This document shows positions 37,771 to 46,363 of a stretch of DNA of 64,000 nt, one piece after another. Source of the DNA: Hemileia vastatrix (lineage: Eukaryota; Basidiomycota; Pucciniomycetes; Pucciniales; Zaghouaniaceae); the NCBI GenBank assembly GCA_030280995.1, contig JASXTE010000015.1, positions 16,692,001 to 16,756,000 on the forward strand, read 5' to 3'. Each line of letters starts with the position of its first letter. Within the stretch, counting starts at the first letter, position 1. The notes beneath the pieces are model-generated. The model worked only from the letters and a program-made list of their open reading frames with translations, had not been told where the DNA came from and did not search any database. A program made the translations under genes and the position numbers.

Positions 37771-37800
37771 TTGCTGCGAACGGGAATCGAACCGCGCTCC
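37771..37800 (-). other. tRNA T-arm-like block in the B leader
   Basis: On the minus strand it reads GGTTCGATTCCCG followed by TTCGCAGCA, the look of a tRNA T-loop and 3' end. A has GGTTCGATTCCCG-TTTGCAGCA at 7998-8020 and F has GGTTCAATTCACATTTGCAG at 51441-51460, at similar places in their leaders. A full cloverleaf cannot be built: the T-stem pairs poorly and no acceptor partner is visible. In the transcript this block is complementary to such a tRNA end, so it could be a priming or annealing site. Confidence 0.35.
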
Positions 37801-38093
37801 AAAACTTAAGTTCATATACTGACTAAAGATCGTATATATCGTGGTAATTATTGTGATTACTATTTGTGGGTTACTCTTCACTCTTCATTTGCTACGTATT
37901 TCCTTTTACTCAGCACTCTGTAAGTGGCATTAATTTGCTCATTTTGCAGGGGGAGGTGTCTGGTAATTGGAATTTAATTTTATTATTATATTTTTTTTTT
38001 ATTTTTCCTGGTTGACCATAATAGAGCAATAACTGTTCTTAGTCCCAGAGGTAATAAAATAATTATATATTAATATTAATTATTATCATTTTT

Positions 38094-38586
38094 CAGTTGA
38101 CAATTGTCCTGATTAATTTGAATTTTAATTGTTCCAGTTGACAAACTGTCCTGACAATAATATATTTTATTAAATAAAATAATTATTATAATTTTTCAGT
38201 TGACATTTGTCCTGATTAATTAATTGTTCCAGTTGACAAATTGTCCTGACAATTATATTTTTTTTAATAAATAATTAACATTTCATTACTTCAGTTGACT
38301 TTGAGTCCTGGTAATCCAATAAATCTTTTTAAGTAATAAAATTCATATTTAATTTACTTCAGTTGACATTAAGTCCTGGTAGTTAATTAATCAGTTAAAA
38401 TAATTTTTATTAATAAAGATCCATATTTGATTATTTCAGTTGACAATAAATCCTGGTAATAAATTATTTGATTTAAATCCTGAAAATAAAAATTAATAGA
38501 TATTCTAATTTATTTCTACAGTTGATTGCATTATCCTGGTTTTAAATTTTTTTTATTAATTTTATTTAAGTTGATTTTTATCCTAA
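38094..38586 (+). repeat. Leader hairpin array of element B
   Basis: Nine units of CAGTTGAC..GTCCTG at about 38095, 38136, 38197, 38231, 38292, 38360, 38437, 38520 and 38570. The inner stem is GACA/TGTC in several, GACT/AGTC at 38292 and GAT/ATC at 38520 and 38570: paired changes. The outer pair CAG/CTG is kept in eight. Several units also look like pyrimidine-CAG acceptors and CTG-GTAAT donors, so a splicing role is an alternative. Confidence 0.65.
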
Positions 38587-38693
38587 AAAGGTTTTTTTTT
38601 TATTTATTTTTATTTTATTTCTGTTAAATAAAAATTAAAAATAAAAGACTAATTAATTTTGTCTCTTTTCCTTCATTTCAGTAGAATCTTAAA

Positions 38694-39305
38694 ATGACTG
38701 ATCAAAGTGGTTTTACTGCACGTGAAGAAGAACTAGACTTAATTGATTATGATGAGCCTACTTCTGTAAGTTCTCCTTTAACAAGAAGAATTTCTCAAAC
38801 TAATAAATCCTTGCCCCAAACAGGATGTGGAAATGGAAGAAGTAGAAATCCTAGTGGACAATACTCAGGATCAGAAACCCAGGACAAACCCACCAGAAGA
38901 GCTTCCAAGAGGCTTCAAGATAAAAAAGATGCCGTTGTCCCAGCAGATAAAGAATCTGTCAACCCACATAAAGGAGTTAAAGACAGACAGCTTAAAACTA
39001 AAGGTAAGGGTAGATGCCTTGGAAGAATGGGAGAAAAGAAAAAATACTTCTCTCCAAGAGAAAAGGAAACCTCTTCCTCCCAGGGATCAACAACAATTGG
39101 CTCCCCAATCCCAAGAGATGGTAGAAGTGTCCAAGTGGCAGTGGGACTGGCTCAACACTCAGTGGGACTACTTGGCTCAAAACCAGCATCAGTTACCTCA
39201 GGTAGGTCCATCAAGGCCCACCCAGACCAACCCCACTCCTCCCCACCCTTATCAAGGAGGCAAAAGAAGAAGGAAGCCCAATATGGTGATACCCAGCAAA
39301 CCCTG
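38694..39305 (+). CDS. Spliced overlapping small protein of element B
   Basis: Exon 1 38694-38765 (24 codons, shared with Gag-Pol) joined to exon 2 38824-39305 in the +1 frame. The junction DEPTS-DVEMEEVEIL keeps a run of acidic residues. About 185 residues: coiled coil LSQQIKNLSTHIKELKTDS and LKLKVRVDALEE, Pro/Gln linker, KWQWDWLNTQWDYL, PHPYQGGKRRRKP, and terminal PW after removal of intron 2 (39306-39363), which creates TGG-TAA. If intron 2 stays, about 30 hydrophobic residues are added (to 39393). The same layout is found in E, G and F, whose long-frame peptides here share nothing. No homologous known domain recognised; a nucleocapsid- or assembly-like role is inferred from the coiled coil plus basic tail. 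Confidence 0.68.
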
Positions 39306-42300
39306 GTACGTCCCTCTATTGATTCTCAAGTGCCTTTTCTTGTGGCTGACTCTGTTCCTTCAGGTAAATCTGGAAGGCAAGATGAAACCTTGAGACCTAT
39401 AGAGGCTGGGAATAGTAGACAGTTATCTCATGTATCCAATCCATTACTTTTAATTGCTACCTCAATGATTAATCCTGATATGGCTGTGATTGATGAAACT
39501 CTTGACCCTGAGCTCTATGAGAGTCTGGAAAGTTACTCAGTTTCCTTATTGAGAAACACTCCAGATGTAGCAAGAATTAATGATGAGCACTTGAGAGATA
39601 TTATTGCCAAGCAAAATCATATAATGAACAATATGCAATTGACTCAGAGATATAATAGTTTGTTAACTGATCAGGGTTATCAAGCATTAAAAAGTGAAGC
39701 ACAGAGAGTCTCTGATGAATTGTCTCATTACAAAGCAACCCATGAAAAGAAAATTGCTTTATGGCAAAATATAAAAAATGATTTGTCTAAACTAAAAGAT
39801 ACTGTATCTGCCTGTTGCCAGGAGGTAGAGATAGATAAGATAAATCTGAAAAGATTGAGTGACCAGTTGTCATCTTTTCAACATAAAAATCAATTATCTT
39901 TTGCAACTGTCAATGAAAGTTTATCTAGTCTTCCAAGAATGAAAACAAGACTAACAACCATTGAAGAAACATTGAATTCATTGTTGAATGACCAAAAATA
40001 TTCTGACAATTCTGTGAAGGAACATATAGTGCAGGATTCTCAACCAGTACCTGTGGCTAGTTCATCTAAAATAAAAATTGATCCAGAAATACCTGTTGAT
40101 AACACTGAGTTTCCATCAAAAACTGATGATGCACCAGGATCTGCAACAGAAGGATTAAACAATGAGATTTCAGCACAATTAGAGAAATTACAGCTGCTTC
40201 TTACTCAGAAACAAGCTAGTACTAAGGAGACTCCTCCAAATCAAAAGAATTGGCCAAAACTTGACCAGTACCCAACATTTGATGGTGATTCTTCCTCTGA
40301 TTGGCAACAATTTATTTGCAGAATTGATAATTTAAAAAATTCTTACAAACTCCCAGATGAGGAAATTGTGTCCAAATTAATTTCTTTGTTCACTAATGTT
40401 GCCCTGATGTGGTATGAATCTGTTCTCCTGGATGGGAATGACTACTCATGGGAGGATTGGAAGAAATTAATTAAAGCACAATTTGGTGGCTCCAAGTTCA
40501 GAATGGCTCAACAAAGGCAGTATGAGGAAACTAGATATAGCTCTTCTACTGATAAACCTATTGAGTTTTTAATGAAACTTGTAAAAATCTTAAGGGCAAT
40601 GGACCCAAATATGGAGTTTGATTTATGGAAGGACAGGATCCTCTATAAATTACCAATGTCTCTGAGAGACTTGATTGTGGCTAGGACTGAGTTCTCCAAA
40701 GAACCCTCTTCTTTCATTAATACTTGCAATGAGATACTTCTAAACAATAAGTATGATGCAAGAAGATTCATTCCTAGGACCCCTTTGGAGAAACCCTCCA
40801 CTTACCAACAAAAACCTCTGGAAAAGGTTGGTAAACCTTCTGCCCCTGTTGCACCAAAGAAGTATGCAACAAACACTTGCTTCAAGTGCAACAAGCCTTG
40901 GCAGAAAGGCCATGTTTGTGACAAGAAGATAAATCTTGTGGAACAAACAGAGGAGCATGCTGATGACACAGTGGCACTGGATGATACATCAAGTGATTGT
41001 GCCAGCAATATTTCATATGAATCTCAACAAGAAATCTTGATGCTGGAAGAAGATATTCATTATTTAAATACTATTGACATTGATAATAATGATTTATCTA
41101 CAGTTGAGGATGCTGAGATCATAAAGAACATTGAGGATAACTCAATTGTTATTGCCCCTCTTAAGGCACCAGTCTTGATTAATGGAACCAGCATTGAAGT
41201 TGTTCTGGATTCTGGAGCTGGAGGAAGTGTGGTATCTGAAAGAGCACTTGCCTCAGTAGATCAAGACTATAAATCTAAACTGTTGCCTATCATTTCTGAA
41301 AATTGGAGAGGGTATGGCTCTGTTTTGTCCCCCATTGGTAAATACAAAGCCACAGTGTTTTTTAAATATAACCATGGTTTTGTAAGAGCTATTTGTGATT
41401 TTGTTGTCATGAAAAATGATAACTTGAGCAATTGGTTTATTGTAGGGAATGATATTTTAACCAAGTATGGCATAAAATTGGATCCCTCAAACCAATGTTT
41501 CACAATGGGGTTGAATGGGAAGAGAAAATTTAAAATTTCCTCCCCTAAAAAATTATTAAAACCAGAATTGAACACATGTAATTCTGTGGTTCAATATAAA
41601 GGAAGATCTACAAAGGAAATGCACGCCCTTATGTCTGAAATTGACAATGCCTCTTTTGGAGAACAACTTTCTGGTGAGGATAAAGATTCCATCATTAACT
41701 TGATAAAATCTTTTCCTATGGCCTTTGCTCATGGGTCACATGAACTGGGATTAGTTAAAGAGGAAATGAAACTTTCATTGTCTTGGCCATTAACTGATAT
41801 ACCACCTAGTTTAAAGAAGAAGCCTTATCCTGCTTCTCCCACAAAGAGAAAAGATATTGAAGATAATATCTCTACCCTTTTAAAAATGAATATTATTGAA
41901 AAGGTAGTTGAAACACCTAAATATTGTGTTATCTCACCTGTCCTAATTTCTTATGAGAAAGATAAAGCCAGGTTATGTGGTGATTATAGAGCACTAAATA
42001 CTTATACTGTTGATGATATCTATCCTTTACCTAGAATCAGCTCTATACATGCTACTTTACAGGGTGCTAAATATATCAGCTGTTTGGATGGTAATAAGGG
42101 ATATCACCAGGTACCTGTTGAGAAAAACTCTCAGAACTTTCTGATGATTGCCACTCATATGGGTATTTATAAGTATATTAGGATGCCATTTGGCCCTAAA
42201 AATGCCCCTTCTGTTTTCCAAAAAGTAATGGATAACACATTCCATCAAGAGATCATTGAAGGTTGGCTGATGGTTTATATTGATGATATCATTATATTCT

Positions 42301-44717
42301 CAAAAACATTTGAGGACCATCTTAAACACCTGTGTAAAGTATTCCAGAAAATGGACGAAATAAATATGACACTTGCTTTGAAGAAATGTAAATTTGGTTT
42401 CCATTCTTTAAAAGTTCTTGGCCATGTTGTTTCAGGCTTACAGATATGTGTTGACCAGAACAAAGTGGCAGCCATACAACAGGTGAAAGCTCCTACAACA
42501 GTAAGAGAGCTCCAAAGTTTTTTGGGAATGTGTGGATACTATAGACAGTATATTAAAAATTACCAAGTCATAGCTTTACCCCTTACCCAATTAACTAGAA
42601 AGGATGTTGCTTTTGTCTGGAATAGTGAAAGACAAAGAGCCTTTGACACTATGAAACACTGTTTGATGTCAGCACCAATTCTTGCTTTACCTGACTTTGA
42701 TCAACCATTTGTTTTGTACACTGATGCCAGTTTCATTGGTCTTGGTGCTGCCCTCCATCAAAAACAAGTGATAAATGATAAAGTTTCAGAAGTAGTAATT
42801 TGTTATATTTCAAGAACCTTGAGAAATAGTGAATTGAAATATGGTGCTACTCAATTAGAGTGTTTAGCTGTAGTATGGGCTCTAGAAAAGCTTCATTACT
42901 ACCTAGATGACCAGAAATTTGAACTTGTCACTGACTGCAGTGCAGTTAAATCCCTTTTAAACTTGAAAACACCTAATAGACATATGTTTAGATGGCAGCT
43001 GGCTGTTCAAGAGTACAGAGGGAGAATGACAATTATTCACAGAGCTGGTATTGGTCACTCAAATGTGGATATGTTATCAAGGTTACCCTTACCAAATGAT
43101 GACTCAAATCCTGCATATGATCCTGAGGATGAAATTATCCATATCCATGGGATATATGTGGTTGATATGGAGGAAGAGCTATTACAGCTTATTCTGGAAT
43201 CATATGATAAGGACACTGACTTGAAAAAGTTATGCACCATATTAAATGATCCAAAGAATGCTTCAATACAAGCATTAATTAAAACCCTTCCACCAAAGTA
43301 CCAAAAAGGGTTGGGAAAAGGAAAATTTTCAATTGATGAAGGATATCTATATTATAGAAGAAGGTTGAGTAATGTTATTGTTATTCCTCCTTCTATGAAA
43401 GAAATCATCTTGAAAATTTGTCATGATGACATATTAGCTGGACATTTTGATCTTGACAAAACAATGATCAGAATTAAGAACACTGCTTGGTGGGCTAATA
43501 TGTCTGAAGACACAAAATTATATGTTGAATCCTGTGATTCATGCCAAAAATCAAAAAGATTAACTGGTAAAAGAGCAGGATTAATGCAACATATTGAACC
43601 TCCTGATGCCCCATGGCAAATAATAAACATGGATTTTGTAACAGGATTACCTATTGCTGGTAAAGACAGTTATAACTCTTGTTGGGTTATTGTGGACAGA
43701 TTCACAAAAATGTGTAAATTTATCCCTACCCACAAGGATGTTTCCACTAAAGAATTAGCTTTCTTATGGTGGTCTCATATGTTTAATACTGCTGGTTTTC
43801 CTAAAGCCATAATCTCTGACAGAGACCCTAAATTTACTTCTGAATTTTGGATGTCTCTGTTGGATGTTTGTGGTTGTGATCTGAAACTTTCTACTGCCCA
43901 TCACCCTCAGACTGATGGGTTAGCTGAAAGAATGATTCAGACTTTAGAGGACATGATAAGAAGATATTGTGCCTTTGGCCTTGAGTATAAAGATAATGAC
44001 AGATTCACTCATGATTGGGTTACCTTACTTCCTGGGTTAGAATTTGCTTATAATAGCACTGTTCATTCTGTTACTCAAAGAAAGCCTTTTGAGCTCTGGC
44101 TTGGATATGTTCCTAATACTCCTGCCCAAATTCTCAATAACAGAATACCTAAGTTGGATATACATCCTGGTGTAAAATCTTTTCTTCAAATGCAACAACT
44201 ATGCAGAAATCATGCTCAAAAATGTATTGAAAAATCATTTGAATATGAGAAGAAAAGATGGGACAAATCCCATAAAGAATACACTTTTAAAAAGGGTGAT
44301 GAAGTGTTGATTTCTACAGTCCACTTCAACTTACAAGGTAATAACAAATTGAAAGATCCATTTGTTGGTCAATTTGTTGTCAGAAGAATGATTGGAGAGA
44401 ATGCAGTTGAAGTTATTCTGTATTCCCCATATGACAGAAAACATCCTGTTTTTCCAATATCTCTTTTGAAACCTTACACATCCAATAGTGATTTATTTCC
44501 AAAAAGGAGGGGTAGACCAAAGAAAACCCCAAATGAAATCACTGAGACAGCAGAAATTGAAAAAATTTTTAATGACAGAATAGTCACTGCTGAGAAAGGT
44601 ACAGAATACTTATTGAGATTCAAGAATAAATCATCTGAATATGATTCTTGGATACCTGGGAAGGAGATATCTAATCTTCCTACTCTACTAAAAAAGTATA
44701 AAAAGAAAAAATCATAG
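38694..44717 (+). CDS. Gag-Pol polyprotein of element B
   Basis: 2007 residues in one frame. Approximate order: acidic N-terminus shared with the spliced protein (1-24), a region overlapping the small ORF (25-205), coiled-coil region (260-460), capsid-like domain beginning NWPKLDQYP (517-690), zinc knuckle CFKCNKPWQKGHVC (about 729-742), aspartic protease LDSGAGG (Asp 839), reverse transcriptase with YIDD (about 1195-1198), RNase H LYTDAS (about 1343), integrase zinc finger H..H..CDSC (from 1576), catalytic Asp (NMDF, 1646), Asp (SDRD, 1708) and Glu (LAERM, 1743) with D(35)E spacing, and a chromodomain-like tail (about 1953-2007). A single-frame Gag-Pol without frameshift recalls Tf1-type elements. 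The product copies the RNA and inserts the cDNA into the genome; the tail may guide target choice. Confidence 0.96.
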   Translation: MTDQSGFTAREEELDLIDYDEPTSVSSPLTRRISQTNKSLPQTGCGNGRSRNPSGQYSGSETQDKPTRRASKRLQDKKDAVVPADKESVNPHKGVKDRQLKTKGKGRCLGRMGEKKKYFSPREKETSSSQGSTTIGSPIPRDGRSVQVAVGLAQHSVGLLGSKPASVTSGRSIKAHPDQPHSSPPLSRRQKKKEAQYGDTQQTLVRPSIDSQVPFLVADSVPSGKSGRQDETLRPIEAGNSRQLSHVSNPLLLIATSMINPDMAVIDETLDPELYESLESYSVSLLRNTPDVARINDEHLRDIIAKQNHIMNNMQLTQRYNSLLTDQGYQALKSEAQRVSDELSHYKATHEKKIALWQNIKNDLSKLKDTVSACCQEVEIDKINLKRLSDQLSSFQHKNQLSFATVNESLSSLPRMKTRLTTIEETLNSLLNDQKYSDNSVKEHIVQDSQPVPVASSSKIKIDPEIPVDNTEFPSKTDDAPGSATEGLNNEISAQLEKLQLLLTQKQASTKETPPNQKNWPKLDQYPTFDGDSSSDWQQFICRIDNLKNSYKLPDEEIVSKLISLFTNVALMWYESVLLDGNDYSWEDWKKLIKAQFGGSKFRMAQQRQYEETRYSSSTDKPIEFLMKLVKILRAMDPNMEFDLWKDRILYKLPMSLRDLIVARTEFSKEPSSFINTCNEILLNNKYDARRFIPRTPLEKPSTYQQKPLEKVGKPSAPVAPKKYATNTCFKCNKPWQKGHVCDKKINLVEQTEEHADDTVALDDTSSDCASNISYESQQEILMLEEDIHYLNTIDIDNNDLSTVEDAEIIKNIEDNSIVIAPLKAPVLINGTSIEVVLDSGAGGSVVSERALASVDQDYKSKLLPIISENWRGYGSVLSPIGKYKATVFFKYNHGFVRAICDFVVMKNDNLSNWFIVGNDILTKYGIKLDPSNQCFTMGLNGKRKFKISSPKKLLKPELNTCNSVVQYKGRSTKEMHALMSEIDNASFGEQLSGEDKDSIINLIKSFPMAFAHGSHELGLVKEEMKLSLSWPLTDIPPSLKKKPYPASPTKRKDIEDNISTLLKMNIIEKVVETPKYCVISPVLISYEKDKARLCGDYRALNTYTVDDIYPLPRISSIHATLQGAKYISCLDGNKGYHQVPVEKNSQNFLMIATHMGIYKYIRMPFGPKNAPSVFQKVMDNTFHQEIIEGWLMVYIDDIIIFSKTFEDHLKHLCKVFQKMDEINMTLALKKCKFGFHSLKVLGHVVSGLQICVDQNKVAAIQQVKAPTTVRELQSFLGMCGYYRQYIKNYQVIALPLTQLTRKDVAFVWNSERQRAFDTMKHCLMSAPILALPDFDQPFVLYTDASFIGLGAALHQKQVINDKVSEVVICYISRTLRNSELKYGATQLECLAVVWALEKLHYYLDDQKFELVTDCSAVKSLLNLKTPNRHMFRWQLAVQEYRGRMTIIHRAGIGHSNVDMLSRLPLPNDDSNPAYDPEDEIIHIHGIYVVDMEEELLQLILESYDKDTDLKKLCTILNDPKNASIQALIKTLPPKYQKGLGKGKFSIDEGYLYYRRRLSNVIVIPPSMKEIILKICHDDILAGHFDLDKTMIRIKNTAWWANMSEDTKLYVESCDSCQKSKRLTGKRAGLMQHIEPPDAPWQIINMDFVTGLPIAGKDSYNSCWVIVDRFTKMCKFIPTHKDVSTKELAFLWWSHMFNTAGFPKAIISDRDPKFTSEFWMSLLDVCGCDLKLSTAHHPQTDGLAERMIQTLEDMIRRYCAFGLEYKDNDRFTHDWVTLLPGLEFAYNSTVHSVTQRKPFELWLGYVPNTPAQILNNRIPKLDIHPGVKSFLQMQQLCRNHAQKCIEKSFEYEKKRWDKSHKEYTFKKGDEVLISTVHFNLQGNNKLKDPFVGQFVVRRMIGENAVEVILYSPYDRKHPVFPISLLKPYTSNSDLFPKRRGRPKKTPNEITETAEIEKIFNDRIVTAEKGTEYLLRFKNKSSEYDSWIPGKEISNLPTLLKKYKKKKS
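38766..38823 (+). other. Predicted intron 1 of element B
   Basis: 58 nt: GTAAGT..AAACTAATAAATCC..CAAACAG. Good donor, CTAAT branch-like site about 20 nt before the acceptor. Phase 0; length 3n+1, so removal changes frame. Position, phase and frame effect match E, G, A and F. Confidence 0.68.
39306..39363 (+). other. Predicted intron 2 of element B
   Basis: 58 nt: GTACGT..GGCTGACTCTGTTCCTTCAG, with CTGAC as branch site. Starts after TG of the Trp codon ending the small protein, ends before GTAAAT. Removal produces TGG-TAA. In A the same intron has acceptor TTCTTTCAG. Confidence 0.6.
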
Positions 44718-44753
44718 CATTTTTTTTTATTGTTTTTTTTTAGAGTAAGGGAG

Positions 44754-45577
44754 TGTCAGCCAGGCTACCAGACTTACCCAGTGAAATAAGCAATTATTTA
44801 CTGGATGAAGCCGCACCTTATCATCTTTAATTATTATTTAATTATCATTTAGTTACATTAAAATTAGTTATAAATTAACTAGTTACAGAATGTAAAAATT
44901 AAATTAATTAATTAAATAAATAAGTAAAATTAAAATTATAATTTTGTCCCTTATATTTTTCTCTAACACCGTGCTCAATTGACAGGTTGGGAAAAATCAA
45001 ACTTTATATTTAAAGAAAATAAACTATAAAGATAAAATAAGATTTAAATATTCAAATAATATTAAAATATATACAAACAAATCAAATTTCTTATTTGGGA
45101 TTGACATTTACAGTAAATATTAAAAATATTGATGTATTTCTGACATACTCTGTAAATACATCTTTTTGACGCCTTCTTTTTAGAATAACTTTATTATTTG
45201 AAATACTCTTTCTGGAATGTTCTTTTTCTCTCTCTTTTCCTACTGTTTTTAGAATTTGTTTTCCGTGCTTTGTCTCTCCTTTGCCTATAAAAGGCCTCTC
45301 TTTTTGTTGTCTTTTGATCATTCTATTTTACCAACTCATTTTATTACAACAATAACCAACTAAACACTTATTCTTATATTCTATATTATTAGTATTTACA
45401 ATAGCGTAATTCTAAAGTATAATCTATATTAATATTTTAAAACCTACCTCTTTTATTGAGTAAAAAATTCAACTTGAATTAAGAAATACGTACAAATCTG
45501 TTGAGAACCCATTAAAGCCTTTTAAATCCTTGTAGAACTACGTACCAAATCTTCTAGACAAAAAGTATACCTTGACA
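44754..45577 (+). repeat. 3' LTR of element B
   Basis: 824 bp, one visible difference from the 5' LTR. Preceded by TAGAGTAAGGGAG, the presumed polypurine tract. Confidence 0.95.
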
Positions 45578-45833
45578 TTGAGCATGGTGTTTAGAAATAA
45601 AAATAATAAAAATACAAATAAAATACAAATAACAATAAAAATATAAAGGACATTTATTATAAAATTTTAATATTTACTAACTTTACTTTTTTGTAACTAG
45701 TTAATTTATTACAAGTAAGGGTAAAGTAAATATATTATAATTAATAATATATAAGAAATAAAAAGGCATGGCTTCATCCAGTAAATAATTAATTATTTTA
45801 CTGGGTAAGTCTAGCAGCCTGGCTGACAAATTT

Positions 45834-46358
45834 TCTCCTGATGAAATGTATTATCCATTACTTTTTGGAACACTGAAGGGGCCTTCTTAGGGCCAAAAGG
45901 CATCCTAACATATTTATAAATTCCCATATGAGTTGAAATTAGCAAAACATATTGGGAGAATTTTTCAACAGGTATTTGATGATAACCCTTATTACCATCT
46001 AGGCAACTAATAAACTTTGCACCCTGTAAGTTTGCATATATGGATTTTATCCTTGGTAAAGAGTAAATATCATCTACTGTGTAAGTATTTAAGGCTCTAT
46101 AATCTCCACACAATCTAGCTTTATCTTTCTCATAAGAGATCAAGACTGGAGAGATGACACAATATTTTGGGGTAACATCCACTTTTTCAATAATATTCAT
46201 TTTTAATAAGGTATAAATATTATCCTCAATGTCTTTCCTGTAGTGGGAGAAGCAGGATAAGGTTTTTTCTTCAGACTAGGAGGAATATCACTCAAATTAC
46301 TTGATAAAGAAGTTTTCATTTCATCCTTTACAACTCCCAATTCATGAGATCCATGAGA
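45834..46358 (-). pseudogene. Element F reverse transcriptase piece
   Basis: Encodes KYCVISPVLISYEKDKARLC, YRALNTYTVDDIY, LDGNKGYHQIPVEK and MPFGPKKAPSVFQKVMDN, the first half of reverse transcriptase, with a frameshift near 46240. Continues at 47669 on the right and at 36205 on the left after removing insertions. Confidence 0.9.
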
Positions 46359-46363
46359 AAAAG

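Larger units (their letters stand above)
37633..38693 (+). other. 5' leader of element B
   Basis: About 1.06 kb between LTR and ATG. Parts in order: ATTGGGAACCTTTCC (presumed priming block), a CpG-containing stretch ending ACGTCACGTGA, the T-arm-like block (37771-37800), CATAATAGAGCAATA..TTAGTCCCAGAG (38019-38050) and the hairpin array (38094-38586). Confidence 0.75.
36809..45577 (+). mobile_element. Ty3/Gypsy element B, intact and young
   Basis: 8769 bp, with identical-length 824-bp LTRs (36809-37632 and 44754-45577) in which I find a single difference (CCTCGTAG versus CCTTGTAG near the 3' end). Target duplication TTGAG (36804-36808, 45578-45582). The 2007-codon Gag-Pol frame is uninterrupted with all catalytic motifs present, and both small-ORF splice sites are intact. 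This is the best candidate in the window for a currently mobile element. Same family as A. Confidence 0.97.
36211..45828 (-). mobile_element. Solo LTR in element F, hit by element B
   Basis: Segments 36211-36808 and 45583-45828 make one minus-oriented LTR of about 844 bp, related to the solo LTR at 14921-15709 (shared end GAAGGGTCTCTTG.TCTAGAAG). AATTT flanks it (36206-36210, 45829-45833). It interrupts F reverse transcriptase between the codons for FHQE and EGWLMVYIDD. The first bases have changed from TG to TT. Element B entered its ATTGAGCA..GGTGTTAG block. Confidence 0.9.

Noticed and set aside
37771..37860. A functional tRNA gene in the B leader
   Set aside because: T-loop and 3' end look right, but the T-stem has mismatches and no acceptor or anticodon stem can be formed.
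39306..39422. A second intron joining the small ORF directly to the Gag-Pol frame
   Set aside because: Acceptors giving the right phase (TAG at 39415 or 39418) are weak and have no counterpart in E or F; the 58-nt intron ending at AG-GTAA is the one shared by all families.
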